Under the pieces are notes generated by a model that was not told where the DNA came from, searched no databases, and saw only the letters and a program-made list of their open reading frames with translations. From the NCBI GenBank assembly GCA_963513935.1, contig OY740769.1:32701120-32765119 (forward strand): DNA of 64,000 nucleotides, written 5' to 3'. Source of the DNA: Aphrophora alni (Eukaryota; Arthropoda; Insecta; Hemiptera; Aphrophoridae). Made by a program: the position numbers and the translations under genes. This document shows positions 9,886 through 20,513 of this stretch, in pieces. How positions within the stretch are numbered: position 1 is the first letter of the stretch; every line of letters starts with the position of its first letter.

Positions 9886-10343
9886 TTTGCCGCAATTCAA
9901 GTTTTGTGTTTTTACTTTTTGCAAATTATTTCCATATCGTAATTTTTTTAAATTTCGATTTGTCACAATGATTTCTTGTTTTTTAAATCTTTATCTTTCA
10001 GCAAATTTGATCGAAATTGAGTTTTGGGAAAATTTTGTCTTTTGTAACACCTGTATTCTTATTGATAATTCTCGAATCATAGTTTTTCGGAAGATACGAC
10101 CAATGCGTTTTTTTAGGTACTTGGGATACATTTAAAAAATTTGATCAACAACTTTATAATTGACTTGTTGAAAATCTAATTTATGTGCTCTTCTTTCTAT
10201 AGGACGTACCACCAATTTTTGAGTTAAGGTGATTATAATTTACTAATTAATTTATATTCCAAAAAACACTAGATTTTTATTAAAAACAGTCGAACTGTTT
10301 CTAAGAAATCAAAACTGATAGACAAACCGACATGAAACCTATC
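9886..10343. other. AT-rich intergenic DNA, nothing recognised
   Basis: The plus-strand frame at 9887-10135 is rich in F, I and C, matches no family I know, and looks like a chance frame in T-rich DNA. Confidence 0.45.
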
Positions 10344-10381
10344 TCAGAGCGGTTTAAATTGTCAGAGCGGTTTAAATTGTC
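10344..10381 (+). repeat. 18-bp tandem duplication
   Basis: TCAGAGCGGTTTAAATTG occurs twice back to back (10,344-10,361 and 10,362-10,379) with no mismatch, so the duplication is recent. Confidence 0.9.
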
Positions 10382-11948
10382 ACCCACGAAAATCTAAACA
10401 TCAAATTTTCTCGTCGTTATATTTATTTTCTTTATAAGAATTAAAACATTAGTAGTGATTGAACGAGATTGGTCACGTACTATACGTGTAGCCTACATAT
10501 CATATTTAAGAAATTCTATATGGATGCGTTCTACCCAAAGAACAATACCTCTTCTTTAGACATACCTCATCAAAGTTGGGAGTTCGATATCTTACAAAAC
10601 CTTAACGTCCAACATCTCTTTAACATCTCATTCTATTATACCCCATACAAACTGCAACTAAATACTCAGCTGTTTTTTCAAGCCCACATAGGTCACATGC
10701 AGGTAAATCTTTCTTCAATATATTTGAGAGATGTAGGCTACAACCTACCACGACTCTCAGCTACTTTCTAGACCTAGTAGCAACTTTTCTCTTCTTTCTT
10801 TGATTCTGTTTAGGAATATCTTTGATTGTATGCATACAGTCTTTTCTCTTCCTTCCAGTTACATATTACTATTCCCTAATGAAACACCGAGACCATGAAA
10901 TGTTCACCGATTCTACTTATACGGGATATTTTTCACTAAATACTAAATAATGTATTTATAGATTTCATTTATAATCAGATTTTTCTCAAATTTGGTAATA
11001 AGCTCGGTTTTATAAAACCATTGTTTAAGCTCTTTAACCAGAATAACAGGTTAGTAAAAAATGTATACTGGCAGCAGGTTTTTATAAATACAAAATCTGT
11101 TTTGACGTGATCAATTTTCACTGGAACATCGTACTTTTTCACAATAACTTTTTTCGTAGCTTTTTGTAAATATACATCCAATTTTTCGAAAACGTGTTTT
11201 TTATGGCACAAAACAAGAGTTAAAAAAAAACTTGTAAATGTGCATGAAATAATAGTCACAAATTGTAAAATGGCTGTTTGGAACGATGTAAGACCTAGAT
11301 GAGTTAGATACTCAACTAATTTTGTGTAACTTATGATCTGCATGTGTTAATACTGAGGTCGGTAAACGATAAAATACACAAAAACATCAAAAGACATTCG
11401 TGACTCATCATGTCAGTGTATCAGCTGCATGTAGAGTAGTTTTATTATATAATTATGTTTATTAGAAATAATGATTCGTTAAGGCCACTCGTTCACGTTC
11501 ACTAGAGCGTAATGCATGCTGGAGGTCATATATTTCAAAACATATCTTGAAATACAATTGTTATGCATATATTCTTGCAACAAAACAAATGTATGCTCCT
11601 TTCTTACCGCTCGTTAAAGTCTCTTTAGTTTACATTTACTAACAATGCATAATCAAGAGGTCTGCCAGCAGGGAAATCGTTTAAGATATTTGTGTGTATC
11701 TGAATTTAGAGATTGATTCATAAGGAATGAGGATTTATAGAGTGTCCTGTAAATGTTTAAAACAACTAATTCCTGAGCTTAAAATAAATCAATTTAGTTC
11801 AACCTAATTTACCTTGGTACCAAAATACACCTCTGATTTGTAACTATGTGTTATGTACGAATTTTCATTTTCTACCTCAACCCATTCACAACTACTCTAA
11901 ATAATTATTAGCAATCTTGAATTTAATATTCCGACCTTGGGTTCCGAA
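10382..11948. other. Intergenic DNA with two unexplained open frames
   Basis: Open frames at 10,469-10,771 (+, 100 codons) and 10,975-11,343 (-, 122 codons) are the longest here outside repeats, apart from the Penelope-derived frame. Neither matches a family I recognise. The minus-strand one has a hydrophobic stretch at residues 24-46 that could span a membrane. The composition is what AT-rich DNA gives by chance. AAAATGGC occurs at 11,267-11,274 inside the second frame. Confidence 0.4.
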
Positions 11949-12440
11949 GGCTGTAGCTCAGTGAACTGACGCAATGCCAAATAGTGTTAAATTTACTTAT
12001 TTGACTAGTGAACATTGGTTGACACCTTATTTTCTGTTTAAATAAACAAAATGATCCGAGGAATGTATTCCCAGATTCCCAGAAAGGCTTAATTTGGCTT
12101 CATCCGACTGTTTTGATTAAAAATAATACTTCTATGTAGGGTAACACATTTTTATTAGGTCCAAATTTTGTGATGGATAACAGGCATATACGAAGATATA
12201 GTTTTTCAATAAACTGTTTCAAAATGGCATTCCATTGAATTTTTTGACGTTGAATATCTCAAAAAACGTTGGTTTTTACATCATATAATTTTTGTTGCCA
12301 TGTTAAACACAGATGTTACGAAATTTTTATTTAAGAAATTGTGGGCTAAAAACAAATTAAATAATTGTGTGCAATTGAATAGATCACGCACGAGAAGGTT
12401 TGTAAAATTTTAAAATCGATCGTCATATTGGATTGTATAC
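11949..12440 (+). mobile_element. Second tRNA-like SINE, head and possible body
   Basis: GGCTGTAGCTCAGTGAACTG at 11,949 is closely similar to the minus-strand head at 3351 and carries an A-box-like segment. A degenerate B box (TGGTTGACACC) is at 12,016-12,026. Further on, AGATATAGTTTTTC and then AAAATGGC at 12,221-12,228 parallel the AGATATGAACCC and AAAATGGCGGCC segments near the first copy. The 3' limit is uncertain and no poly-A tail is visible. Confidence 0.35.
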
Positions 12441-12773
12441 TGGATGATTCCACAACTAATGAGATATTGGGAAATTTTTGTAATCAAAAATTCTAATTAT
12501 TTAGGCGATATAAAAAACGTACTTCCACCATTCAAGTATTGATCTTTTATAAATGTTGTACAATTGAAGGTTTTCGAGTTTTGAGATCTAAATTTTAAAT
12601 GGACGCAACCTAAAATGAATTTTATTATAAAAATATATAAGAGACAGGTCTAGGTACGTTACCCAACTTGATTCTGACCTGTATACAAATTTGAGCTCGT
12701 TGTTTAAATCTGTTTTCTAGAAATTACATATTTAAGGAAAACACTAATACTCGGACAAGAAACAATATTTCAG

Positions 12774-12833
<60 letters not shown>

Positions 12834-13427
12834 GACCATCTGAAAATATCACAAAAATTTGCACTGAATTACTTCGTATGAAGCACCTTTCTTAACAGCT
12901 CATTAACGTCTCTGAAACTGATATTGTGCATAATGTTCGCTGTTAGACTTATGAATAAAGAGTACGGGAAATATTTAAAGTAGAAGTTCGTGTGACGTTG
13001 TTAATGGCCTACGTAAACACACTGGGTATGGAACAGCCTATTTGGTAACTTAGAACCCGTTACAGATAAAAAAGATAGCCTATAACCAGGATGAAACCTA
13101 TTTCTGTTGATCTAAAGTTTGTTGGCTCTCTTTCACAAAATTAAATTTAGCTTTAACAATTGGCAAAGTATGGCTTGTACTATGTGGTGTATTATTTTAA
13201 AGGTAATTGTTTTCACAGTGGCTAAAACAATTGATTGCTATTTATTAAGTTAAGCTCCTTTTTCTTAAGCAGAAAATTGCTCTACAAAATTATGGCATTT
13301 ATTCTTCTCATATGTAACCGGAAGTAAAAAAAAAAATCGTTTTTAAATTTACTGTTTATTCTGTCATTTATAACAATTTTGTGTAGCCCCCAATATATTT
13401 GCTTATTAAATTACTGAATGAATTATA
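12441..13427. other. AT-rich intergenic DNA
   Basis: There is no supported gene. A dinucleotide microsatellite lies at 12,774-12,830. Confidence 0.45.
12774..12830 (+). repeat. Compound microsatellite (AT)n(GT)n
   Basis: About 13 bp of alternating A/T is followed from 12,787 by 22 uninterrupted GT units. Confidence 0.95.
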
Positions 13428-13428
13428 C

Positions 13429-13465
<37 letters not shown>
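13428..13465. repeat. (TA)n microsatellite
   Basis: Alternating TA, nearly perfect, with one CG interruption near the left end. Confidence 0.95.
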
Positions 13466-13468
<3 letters not shown>

Positions 13469-14387
13469 GTCTAATTATCATTCTAAAAAAATGATAGCAT
13501 CAATGCTTGAAATAAAATGTTAGGAACTTCATTAATAAAAATGTCGAACTAATTTTGCGGTTCAACAATTCCATCGTCTCTTCACACTCGACTGAGCACA
13601 GATTTTGTAACGGATAAAGTAACGTGCTCTGAACATTGAACACGATTTTATCAATGATTGACGTAAAACAGTTTCCAGTTAGTTGTAGTAAAAATATAAT
13701 GCGTGACCGGTTTTATCTTTGAAAATGTTTTGGAACGGTAATATTGTCAAAAAATTTTGTGTGTTTATAAAAGCTTTCGTTTTGGCTGGGCGCATTTAAA
13801 AAAATATAACGTAAGAACTTAAAAAATAACAAAGCGGAAATGTTTCTTAAATATTGAATAGAAAAAGTAAATAAGGAACTAAAAGTACAAATTAAACAAA
13901 TGAAAGAAGTAAGTTTGATGTTTAAAATCTGTACCAAAAACTAAACATATTTGTTCTGACAATGAAAAGAAAATATTGTTGTAGTGGACTAATGAGAAAA
14001 TACCAAGGTAAATTCATGCAATAAATTATGGATAAACATTGCATAAACTTTCTTACATGCCCATATAAAAAACCAATAGGCTTCTAAAGAAAAAAAGGTG
14101 TGGATTTTTGTTGTCGTCGTTTCATAAATGGCTGTTACAGAATTTAAGTTATTTCCTTGCATTTATGTTGGTATAACCTTATTGATTGCTACTATAAAAT
14201 GATATGTTTATAGATATTTTACATACCTGAGCAATCTTATTTAAACTATTAAAGTTTACAGCTGTTTCCTATTTGTCAGTCATCATCATAACATGTAGAA
14301 TATGTTAAAATAATTTATATACTCAAACATTTAGAAATCACAAATAAACGTAATGGAAAATAATTTTGTAACACTATTTATTTTATG
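13466..14387. other. AT-rich intergenic DNA, nothing recognised
   Basis: The minus-strand frame at 13,713-13,937 is a chance frame of biased composition. I see no repeat family or RNA gene. Confidence 0.5.
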
Positions 14388-14627
14388 TCACGGTGAGTGA
14401 CGGTCCACATTCATATTGTCTGGGCTGAATGTCTGTTCAATTAAATTGTTCGTTTGGTGGTGTATCTTATCAAATATTAAGTTTACTTGAAACTGTGTTT
14501 GATCGTTCAATATTTTTCCTTTGTCCTTCTTGCAATTACTGTAGATTTGTTCGACCTCCAAAGTGTTTATTTTTTTACCTTTATCACAGAAGTGCAGGAC
14601 TTCCATGTTGGTGTTTATGTCATTGTA
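14388..14627 (-). pseudogene. Penelope-like element, GIY-YIG endonuclease C-terminal remnant
   Basis: On the minus strand, residues 32-86 of the frame opening at 14,720 read NDINTNMEVLHF, KGKKINTLE, then IYSNCKKDKGKILNDQ and FDKI. This is the ending I associate with the GIY-YIG domain of Penelope-like retroelements, which usually closes with a conserved E in NTLE and ILNDQxxFxxxxIFDxI. Upstream coding is cut at 14,627 by the mariner end at 14,626. The first 31 residues of the open frame are antisense mariner sequence, so the frame as a whole is a chance fusion. The reverse transcriptase part of the element is not present. The family call rests on recalled motifs and not on a search. Confidence 0.55.
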
Positions 14628-14910
14628 CGAAGTTTGTTTAAAAAGTAACGGGAATTTTGTAATTTCGCGGCTTGTATTAGTCCGATTCGCGCATTTTTTC
14701 GTTGTTGTGTTGGTAACCATGTCTGAAAAGTATATGTAGATGCTTTATTATATGGGATGTTAAGTCTGTTGTCAGCTGTCAAATAGGTTAAATGTGTTTT
14801 GGTACGATCGGCGATTATTTAGTATTATTATTTTTATAATGGATCAGAGAATTTGCATTACATTTTGCTATAAAAATGGAATAAAGTGCAACAATGTTTT
14901 AGAAATGTTA
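14626..14910 (+). mobile_element. 5' fragment of an irritans-like mariner
   Basis: The fragment starts at a TA with TACGAAGTTTGTTTAAAAAG and continues TAACGGGAATTTTG, the terminal repeat style of insect mariners of the irritans type. A 5' untranslated stretch (TTTTTTCGTTGTTGTGTTGG, then GTCAGCTGTCAAATAGG) and the transposase start at 14,839 follow. Recognisable sequence stops at about 14,910 and no 3' end is seen, so roughly 1 kb is missing. It sits inside the Penelope-like remnant, so it is the younger insertion. Confidence 0.75.
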
Positions 14911-14931
14911 AATATTATTTATTTGACATAA
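14839..14931 (+). pseudogene. Mariner transposase N-terminal stub
   Basis: From ATG at 14,839 the frame reads MDQRICITFCYKNGIK then CNNVLEML, matching the first helix of the transposase DNA-binding domain in this mariner group. Six unrelated codons and a TAA (14,929-14,931) follow. Only about 24 of roughly 345 residues are present. The rest of the DNA-binding domain and the whole catalytic domain are lost, so it is inactive. Confidence 0.7.
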
Positions 14932-15058
14932 TTTTAAATATTTATTTAGAAACAGGTGTAAACTTTAATTGTTTATTTAGATTGCTGAGACATAAGATTG
15001 TAAAAGATCTATAAACATATTATTTTCTTTTATCCCTTACAGAACATAGAGCTACTAC

Positions 15059-15086
15059 AAACCTAACCTAACCTAACCTAATCTAA
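15059..15086. repeat. Interstitial telomere-like repeat (CCTAA)n / (TTAGG)n
   Basis: AACCTAACCTAACCTAACCT is followed by AATCTAAT. This is about four exact units of the arthropod telomere motif plus variant units. It lies at the 3' side of the LINE remnant at 15,087, so it is probably that element's tail and not a fused chromosome end. Confidence 0.8.
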
Positions 15087-15295
15087 TCGGTTCCGCACCC
15101 GGTTCTTCGACTCTTCTCAGTTCTTGCTTCCTTTATTTCTACTTGCACTGTCCTTCTCCAAGTTACCTTGGGTCTCCCAGGTCTTCTCCTTCCTTGAGGG
15201 TTCCACTTCAGAGCCTACCGACTGATAATGTCGTCAGCTCTACTGAGGCCGTGTCCAATTCAGCCGAACTTCCTCTCTTTTGATAATCTTAAGTA
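15087..15295 (-). pseudogene. RTE-type LINE, reverse transcriptase ORF C-terminal remnant
   Basis: Minus-strand translation gives RKFG*IGHG, then ISR*ALKWNPQGRRRPGRP, then KVTWRRTVQVEIKEARTE. This is the characteristic end of RTE-like LINE ORFs in invertebrates (RWIGHxLR, ALxWNPQGxRxRGRP, TWRRT). Two in-frame stops are marked by asterisks, and a 1-2 base loss after ARTE shifts the frame into RRVEE. The closing AQDRxxWR segment is replaced by the (TTAGG)n run. Most of the element, including endonuclease and polymerase, is missing, as is usual for 5'-truncated insertions. Confidence 0.75.
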
Positions 15296-16260
15296 TGGAC
15301 TTTTTATTCCAATTAATAACAAAAATACAGGAATTTTATACTCACCATATGAAATTTTTTAATAACATGTCAAATGTCATAATGAAAGTTTCTAGTTTGA
15401 CAAAATAATGTGAGAAGAATATTCTTGTTGGTATCACTACTTAGATTGTTATTCTTACGTCACTGGTTTGTCATTAATTATGCATTATTGCTAATGTACT
15501 CGATTTAATTAGACTCAATTACATGTTTACATTGCGTAATATACAAGTAGGCCTGCATTACTAGTGATATGTTATTAAAACCCTTATAAGGTTCACCAAA
15601 TGAATGAAACTAAAAAAAAATCCATAACAGAACGTTATATTTTTCGAACAAGGTCACGTTTCAATGACTAAGTCATCATCCTCAGTTTTGTACAGTTGTA
15701 AAAGATTTATATAGTTATTATTATTACTTTGATAGACATAGATTCGGTTAATGGTCTGAAGACTAAATTGACAAATCTGGACCGTATGAATGTTGCAAAC
15801 GATAGTCCTAATATCCATAGACTTTATAAAAATATTACAGAAATGGAAGTTGATTTAATTTTAAAATATACTTCCATAAACGGAATGTCATGGAAATCAT
15901 AACAAACTTTGGAGTTTTACAACGATTCAAACAGATGTTTTTTACCACTATACACCTATAACGATTCTAAATTTTGTAACTGATCAGCTTTTATAAATTT
16001 ATCGTTTTCTTGAGTTTATGTTTAATCTTTATTACTTTAAATTAATGCCAACTTATGCACACTGATAGTATTGTGATAGAAAGAAAATCTACATAGATTT
16101 TACAAAATGACTGTAAGTTATGTTTCCTTAAAGTAATTTTAAAAATCTCGTTGACCGATTTTGTTCAAAATTACAGTCGAGTCGTTGTTTGTACCTAATT
16201 ATGCTTTTTAAATATAATCTCCGTTGTTACCTTGTTTTTTGCCATATAATCAATCACAAA
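15296..16260. other. AT-rich intergenic DNA, nothing recognised
   Basis: No frame, RNA or repeat I can support. TTTCAATGACTAAGTCATCA near 15,659-15,678 contains a small palindrome (TGACTAAGTCA), an AP-1/bZIP-like site that may be a chance occurrence. Confidence 0.45.
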
Positions 16261-16430
16261 ACTTCGTTCATACCCTCAGGGACTCGCCTATAGGGAGTAC
16301 GGGCGTTGGAAATTCCGAGGGACTCTAGCTAGATCTACATGTAGTCTTGGGTTAGATCCCTCTCTTGCATCTTTACCTATCACGTCTCTCTTGACCAACT
16401 TTTTTAGAGTATTCGAGAACTAGGGGTCTT
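16261..16430 (-). repeat. Dispersed repeat, copy 2 (partner at 1275)
   Basis: On the minus strand the blocks run ATAGGTAAAGATGC, AGAGAGGGATCTAACCCAAG, TGTAGATCTAGC and CCCTCGGAATTTCC, in the same order as 1275-1450. It ends in CpG-containing GTACTCCCTATAGGCGAG. The family is not identified. Confidence 0.45.
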
Positions 16431-16440
16431 TATTTAAGGC

Positions 16441-16458
16441 TTTTTTTTTTTTTTTTTT
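16441..16458. repeat. Poly-T run of 18
   Basis: This is an uninterrupted T18, which reads as poly-A on the minus strand. It could be the tail of a minus-strand retroposed copy lying to its right, but no body could be recognised there. Confidence 0.9.
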
Positions 16459-19016
16459 AATGTGGCAATAACAAAACATTGAAGTTTCTATGAGCCTTTA
16501 AATAAACAAAAATCCCGATTAGAGAATTATCGTTAAAAACCTAACGAGGACAGTTTTTAAAATTTTAAGTTTGTTTAAAAAATTTAGACTTGTAGAGATA
16601 GGCTAATTAATTAGGTAATCTGTAAAAGATATTAACTTCAACATAATGGCTTTCGTGTAATGTTAACGTCAAACACAACACTTTTCGACCATTGTACATT
16701 TACATCCAAATCTTGTGTGACTTTGAGTAGAAATCATTCAATTGGAAAGAATTTGTACCTCTGGAGTAATGAATGACTAAAATTAGACTACATCAACTTT
16801 CTGTAAAATTTCAAAGTAAAACACACTGGTAATCATAATATAGCCCCTCAAAGATTACTATCCAGCCTCATATGCTCGGCAATAAAAGCTGGAAATACAA
16901 ACGTTAAATTTGAATCTATAGTAACTTGGCCTTGAGATATTGCATCAAACTTTCTCTCGTCTGTAACCAGGATGCATCACATTTTGCTTATGAAGTAAGT
17001 TCCGGGGAAAGGGTAGGCTTATAAAATTACCATTCTTACTCCCAATTTTAAACATATCTCAATTTTACAAATTATAAACATTTTAAAAATTATGGCCACT
17101 GACATTTAGTAGTATTTTTAATGAAATCCTCATAACCTCTAAACGCGAAGAAATGGACCAATTTTGATCAAATGTGTTATGTGAGAATATTTCGATTTCA
17201 AACATTTCTCAAAGCATTCTTTTTATTATTGTAATTTTATTTTTCAATAATTCAAAACTTGAGAGTTACTTCCTAAAGATCAAAACTCTCAATTTCTTTA
17301 TCTCAAAATCGGCTCGAACAATTTTGATAAATTTTATTAAAATATAGCTCCTAACGACCTAAACAAAACCCTTCATTCCTCACCCCACCCCAATTCCAAT
17401 TCAGGAGTTTTTGGTAAAAACATGCAATACCGTTGCCAATTTCGTTTAAATTTTGGCAAAATATGAATAATAATGTCTCAAACCATCGTTTGACTTGCAA
17501 GTAAATAAGAAAATTAACTCCATTAAAAATTGTATTTCAATCAAACAGTATTTATATTTAGGACGAGTTTATGATTTAAATATATAAATATCTTTCAAGA
17601 AATATTCTTTGTTTATTTCCCAAATAAAGAGGGAGTTTTCAAATAGAGGGAAAATAAAAAGTTAATATAGGCCTATAGGCTATATAGTAATTCTAACTTT
17701 TAGCTGTAACCAACACAGTTTTATAAAGTTAAAATTTTTAATTTTTAACCTGAAAAAAAATTATTTTTTTTGAATGGCGGACCCAACTTCAAACTCCTAC
17801 GTTTATACCTCAGATGGAGCTGGATTTTTAATTTTAGGTTAATGTTGTGCATTTTCCACAAATTATTTAAACTTTTGACATATTTATTAGGACAGCTAGA
17901 ATCATCAAATTTAGCATGGATGTCCGAGTATGTGTCCAAAATTATAATAATGTGTGGAAATTATTGAGTTTTGATCTACCATTTTTGTCCAATCACTCTG
18001 TAAAAACTCCCCGGTTTATCAAAACCCACTTTGGGTTTTGAGCGAAGCTATTAGTTTGTGAAAATGGCGAGTATTATTTTTGTTTTGTGGATGGCTGTGT
18101 GAGAAAGTTCTTGCAATTACATTTTGCTTGCATTATTAGAAGAACAAAATCTTGGAACTAAATAAATCGGTTTAATGGTTTATGAGAAAACACTGCCGAC
18201 TGAGATGCAATTTTTGTTTGTTTTTTAACTCAGAGAAACCAAAAAAAATTATAAAAATTCTTGACATCGTTTTCCCCAATCTCAATATTCTCCCTAATAA
18301 AACTTAAGGTAGATTTTCTTTGAAAGTAAAAACATTTTATTACAGCTACAATGTAGGCAATGATTGCACATTGAACTATTCACCAAAGCCTATCTTGCAT
18401 TCCTTCATGCTTCGGACACACTGTAATGCCAGAACGTGTCAGCATTTTACATGACTGGTAGCAAACTATTTAAATCTAAAATTTTTACGACAATATGGCC
18501 GCTAAATAATTCATTTAGATCGACATTATTTTCAATTTAAACTATGAATTTTAGAGATTCCAACCAACATTAGACAAAAAATATCTATGAATTGATGCCA
18601 TAAGAAATTAACTGAATTTTTGTACAGTGCAGTTACTCAAAATGTAAGAGTATAAATTACTTCAAAATATATTTCGTAGGTCATTTTGGAGATAGTGAAA
18701 TCAGCACTTAAAAAAGTATCACAAATAACTGATTTTTTCCCCTTTTGTATATAAATCGGAATCCACCTGATAACCAACTTAAACGAAATATGTTTATGAA
18801 AAGAAAATTTATTTGATTTGTGAACATTTTTATCCATCAACAAAATATACTATTATTAATAGCTAACAATAATGGAGATATGGTCAATAGCCAATAATGC
18901 ACACTGTGACACAAAGCACTGTTGAATCTGGGGACTAAAATTAAATAATAATAGTGTGTATATTTTTATTTTAATCTGACGTACAAAACAAAATTAAAAA
19001 CTCATTTTGCTCGTCT
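16459..19016. other. AT-rich intergenic DNA, no gene
   Basis: No supported gene. AAAATGGC occurs at 18,061-18,068. A complementary pair of open frames at 17,745-17,967 are shadows of each other in low-complexity DNA. A possible old repeat around 17,040-17,400 weakly resembles 5560-5760. Confidence 0.45.
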
Positions 19017-19020
19017 TAAA

Positions 19021-19043
19021 AAATAAATAAATAAATAAATAAA
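19021..19043. repeat. (AAAT)n microsatellite
   Basis: About five to six AAAT units in a row. Confidence 0.9.
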
Positions 19044-19239
19044 AATTGTTTCTTGTAATTTTTTAAAGGTAAACTATTCAATGTTAAAAATTGTAAACGG
19101 GCGCCATTTTTTAAATTATAAAAGTAAAGTTTTTGTGTTTGGTAGGCTACACTTATAAAAAGTAACATACAAAATGATTATACTAAATCTGAATTCAATA
19201 TCTTATTTACTTCTAGAATTTCCATGTTTTTTTGTTACA

Positions 19240-19326
19240 TAACAAAATTACGCATGTAGAAACCGAATTCGACTTTGTTTTGACATGGTTTTGTGCAGTC
19301 CACTTTTTTCGGGACATCCTGTATAT
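19240..19326 (-). mobile_element. One-ended DNA transposon terminus
   Basis: On the minus strand it begins TATACAGGATGTCCCGAAAA and continues AAGTGGACTGCAC, in the style of mariner/Tc1 or hAT-like insect element ends. No matching inverted end is seen. The open frame at 19,235-19,471 reads through it and is not a gene. Confidence 0.35.
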
Positions 19327-20488
19327 TTATTTGTCTTTCCTTCGTGAAAGTAAAGTAAAGTACACAAATTCTATTTTTCAACATAACCATTTTAATATGC
19401 GTTAATATTTTCTTGAAATTTCGTTTGAACTTATCTCTCCAAAAAGTTGTTTCGGAATGTTGTGAACACAAATACCGTCTATGGATGGTTTAGATCCTAA
19501 GAAGATCAAATTTACCAAAATCGGAAGAAGATAAGAAGCTAAACTACTGTGCCAAATCGCAAATGAAGAAGATTATGGAGCGAGTGTAATTCACGCGCAC
19601 ACGCACGCGCACGCACACACACACACACTCGCGCGCGCGCAAACACTCACTTGCTCTCATCAAAAATATATAATATAGATACTGTTTTTAATTAGTTAGT
19701 GATTAAGATTAGAACAACACTATCGAAGCTAGTGAAGAATTGATTTAATAATGCAGAATACCAAGACAAAAAAAGAGTCCACAAACAAGTTGAACTTTAA
19801 GATGTATGTTGTAATGTTCGATAACTTGTTTAATAGTGTCCAACATATCGCTTGTACAACACAAATTTTTAACTTAATGATATTTTAATAAGCATAGGAG
19901 GATAAACACTTTAAAAATCATTTGAAAACCATCTTTTTAATATTTTTCTAAGAATTATAAATTAGAGCTTTATTCAGTATTTGTTCTTGTGTGCAAAATT
20001 AAAAGCAAGGTTGCCAAAGTTTTATGTACTAGTAAGCCATTTTAAGACGCTAATATGAGGCGCCCTAATAGTTCTGTTGTTCCAATCCCTGCAGTAGTGC
20101 AAACCCTTAATATATATATACTACTACGAGTCTCATTAGAGCCTAGTTGCTGAAAAGTCACAAGCGAGTCAGTTTAGGAAAGTGACAGAGTTCCGCTCTT
20201 CCAACAATTCCTATACATGTACATTTTCTTTTGTGTTTCTGTATGAGTGAGAAAGTTTGTGCATCATTATTTCACAAAATTAGCTGTATTTCCGGATATT
20301 TCAAGACAATTGCAAGGCATCATTTAGATGTCGACCGATTAGCAATTACTCAAATCGTTTTCCTGTCTAGTTAAAGTCAGTTGATTTCCACTAACTATCT
20401 AAACAAATCGGTTTCTAGTGTGACCCCACTTCCTGTAATCCTGTTATTTTTTTAAATATCAAAGTCAAGACCAAGACTGCTTTCTATC
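19327..20488. other. Intergenic DNA with microsatellites
   Basis: No supported gene. An alternating purine-pyrimidine tract lies at 19,592-19,650. Confidence 0.45.
19592..19650. repeat. Alternating CA/CG tract
   Basis: The stretch has about 30 bp of mixed CG/CA dinucleotides, (AC)n, then CTCGCGCGCGCGC and AAACACTCAC. Alternating purine-pyrimidine DNA of this kind can adopt the Z form. It is the most CpG-dense spot in the left 20 kb. Confidence 0.9.
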
Positions 20489-20513
20489 GAAGAAGAAGAA
20501 GAAGAAGAAGAAG
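20489..20513. repeat. (GAA)n microsatellite
   Basis: About eight GAA units, purine on one strand only, 290 bp before the satellite array begins. Confidence 0.95.

Noticed and set aside
14429..14641. 70-codon plus-strand frame
   Set aside because: Shadow of the minus-strand Penelope-like remnant.
14388..14720. 110-codon minus-strand frame as one protein
   Set aside because: Its first third is antisense to the mariner terminus and the rest is a Penelope-like remnant. It is a chance fusion and I annotated the parts separately.
15059..15086. Ancient chromosome-end fusion site
   Set aside because: Only about four exact units in one orientation, directly joined to a LINE 3' end. A retroelement tail explains it better.
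17745..17967. Overlapping open frames on both strands
   Set aside because: They are reverse-complement shadows of each other in low-complexity AT-rich DNA, with no family match.
19235..19471. 78-codon minus-strand frame
   Set aside because: Reads through a transposon terminus; no domain recognised.
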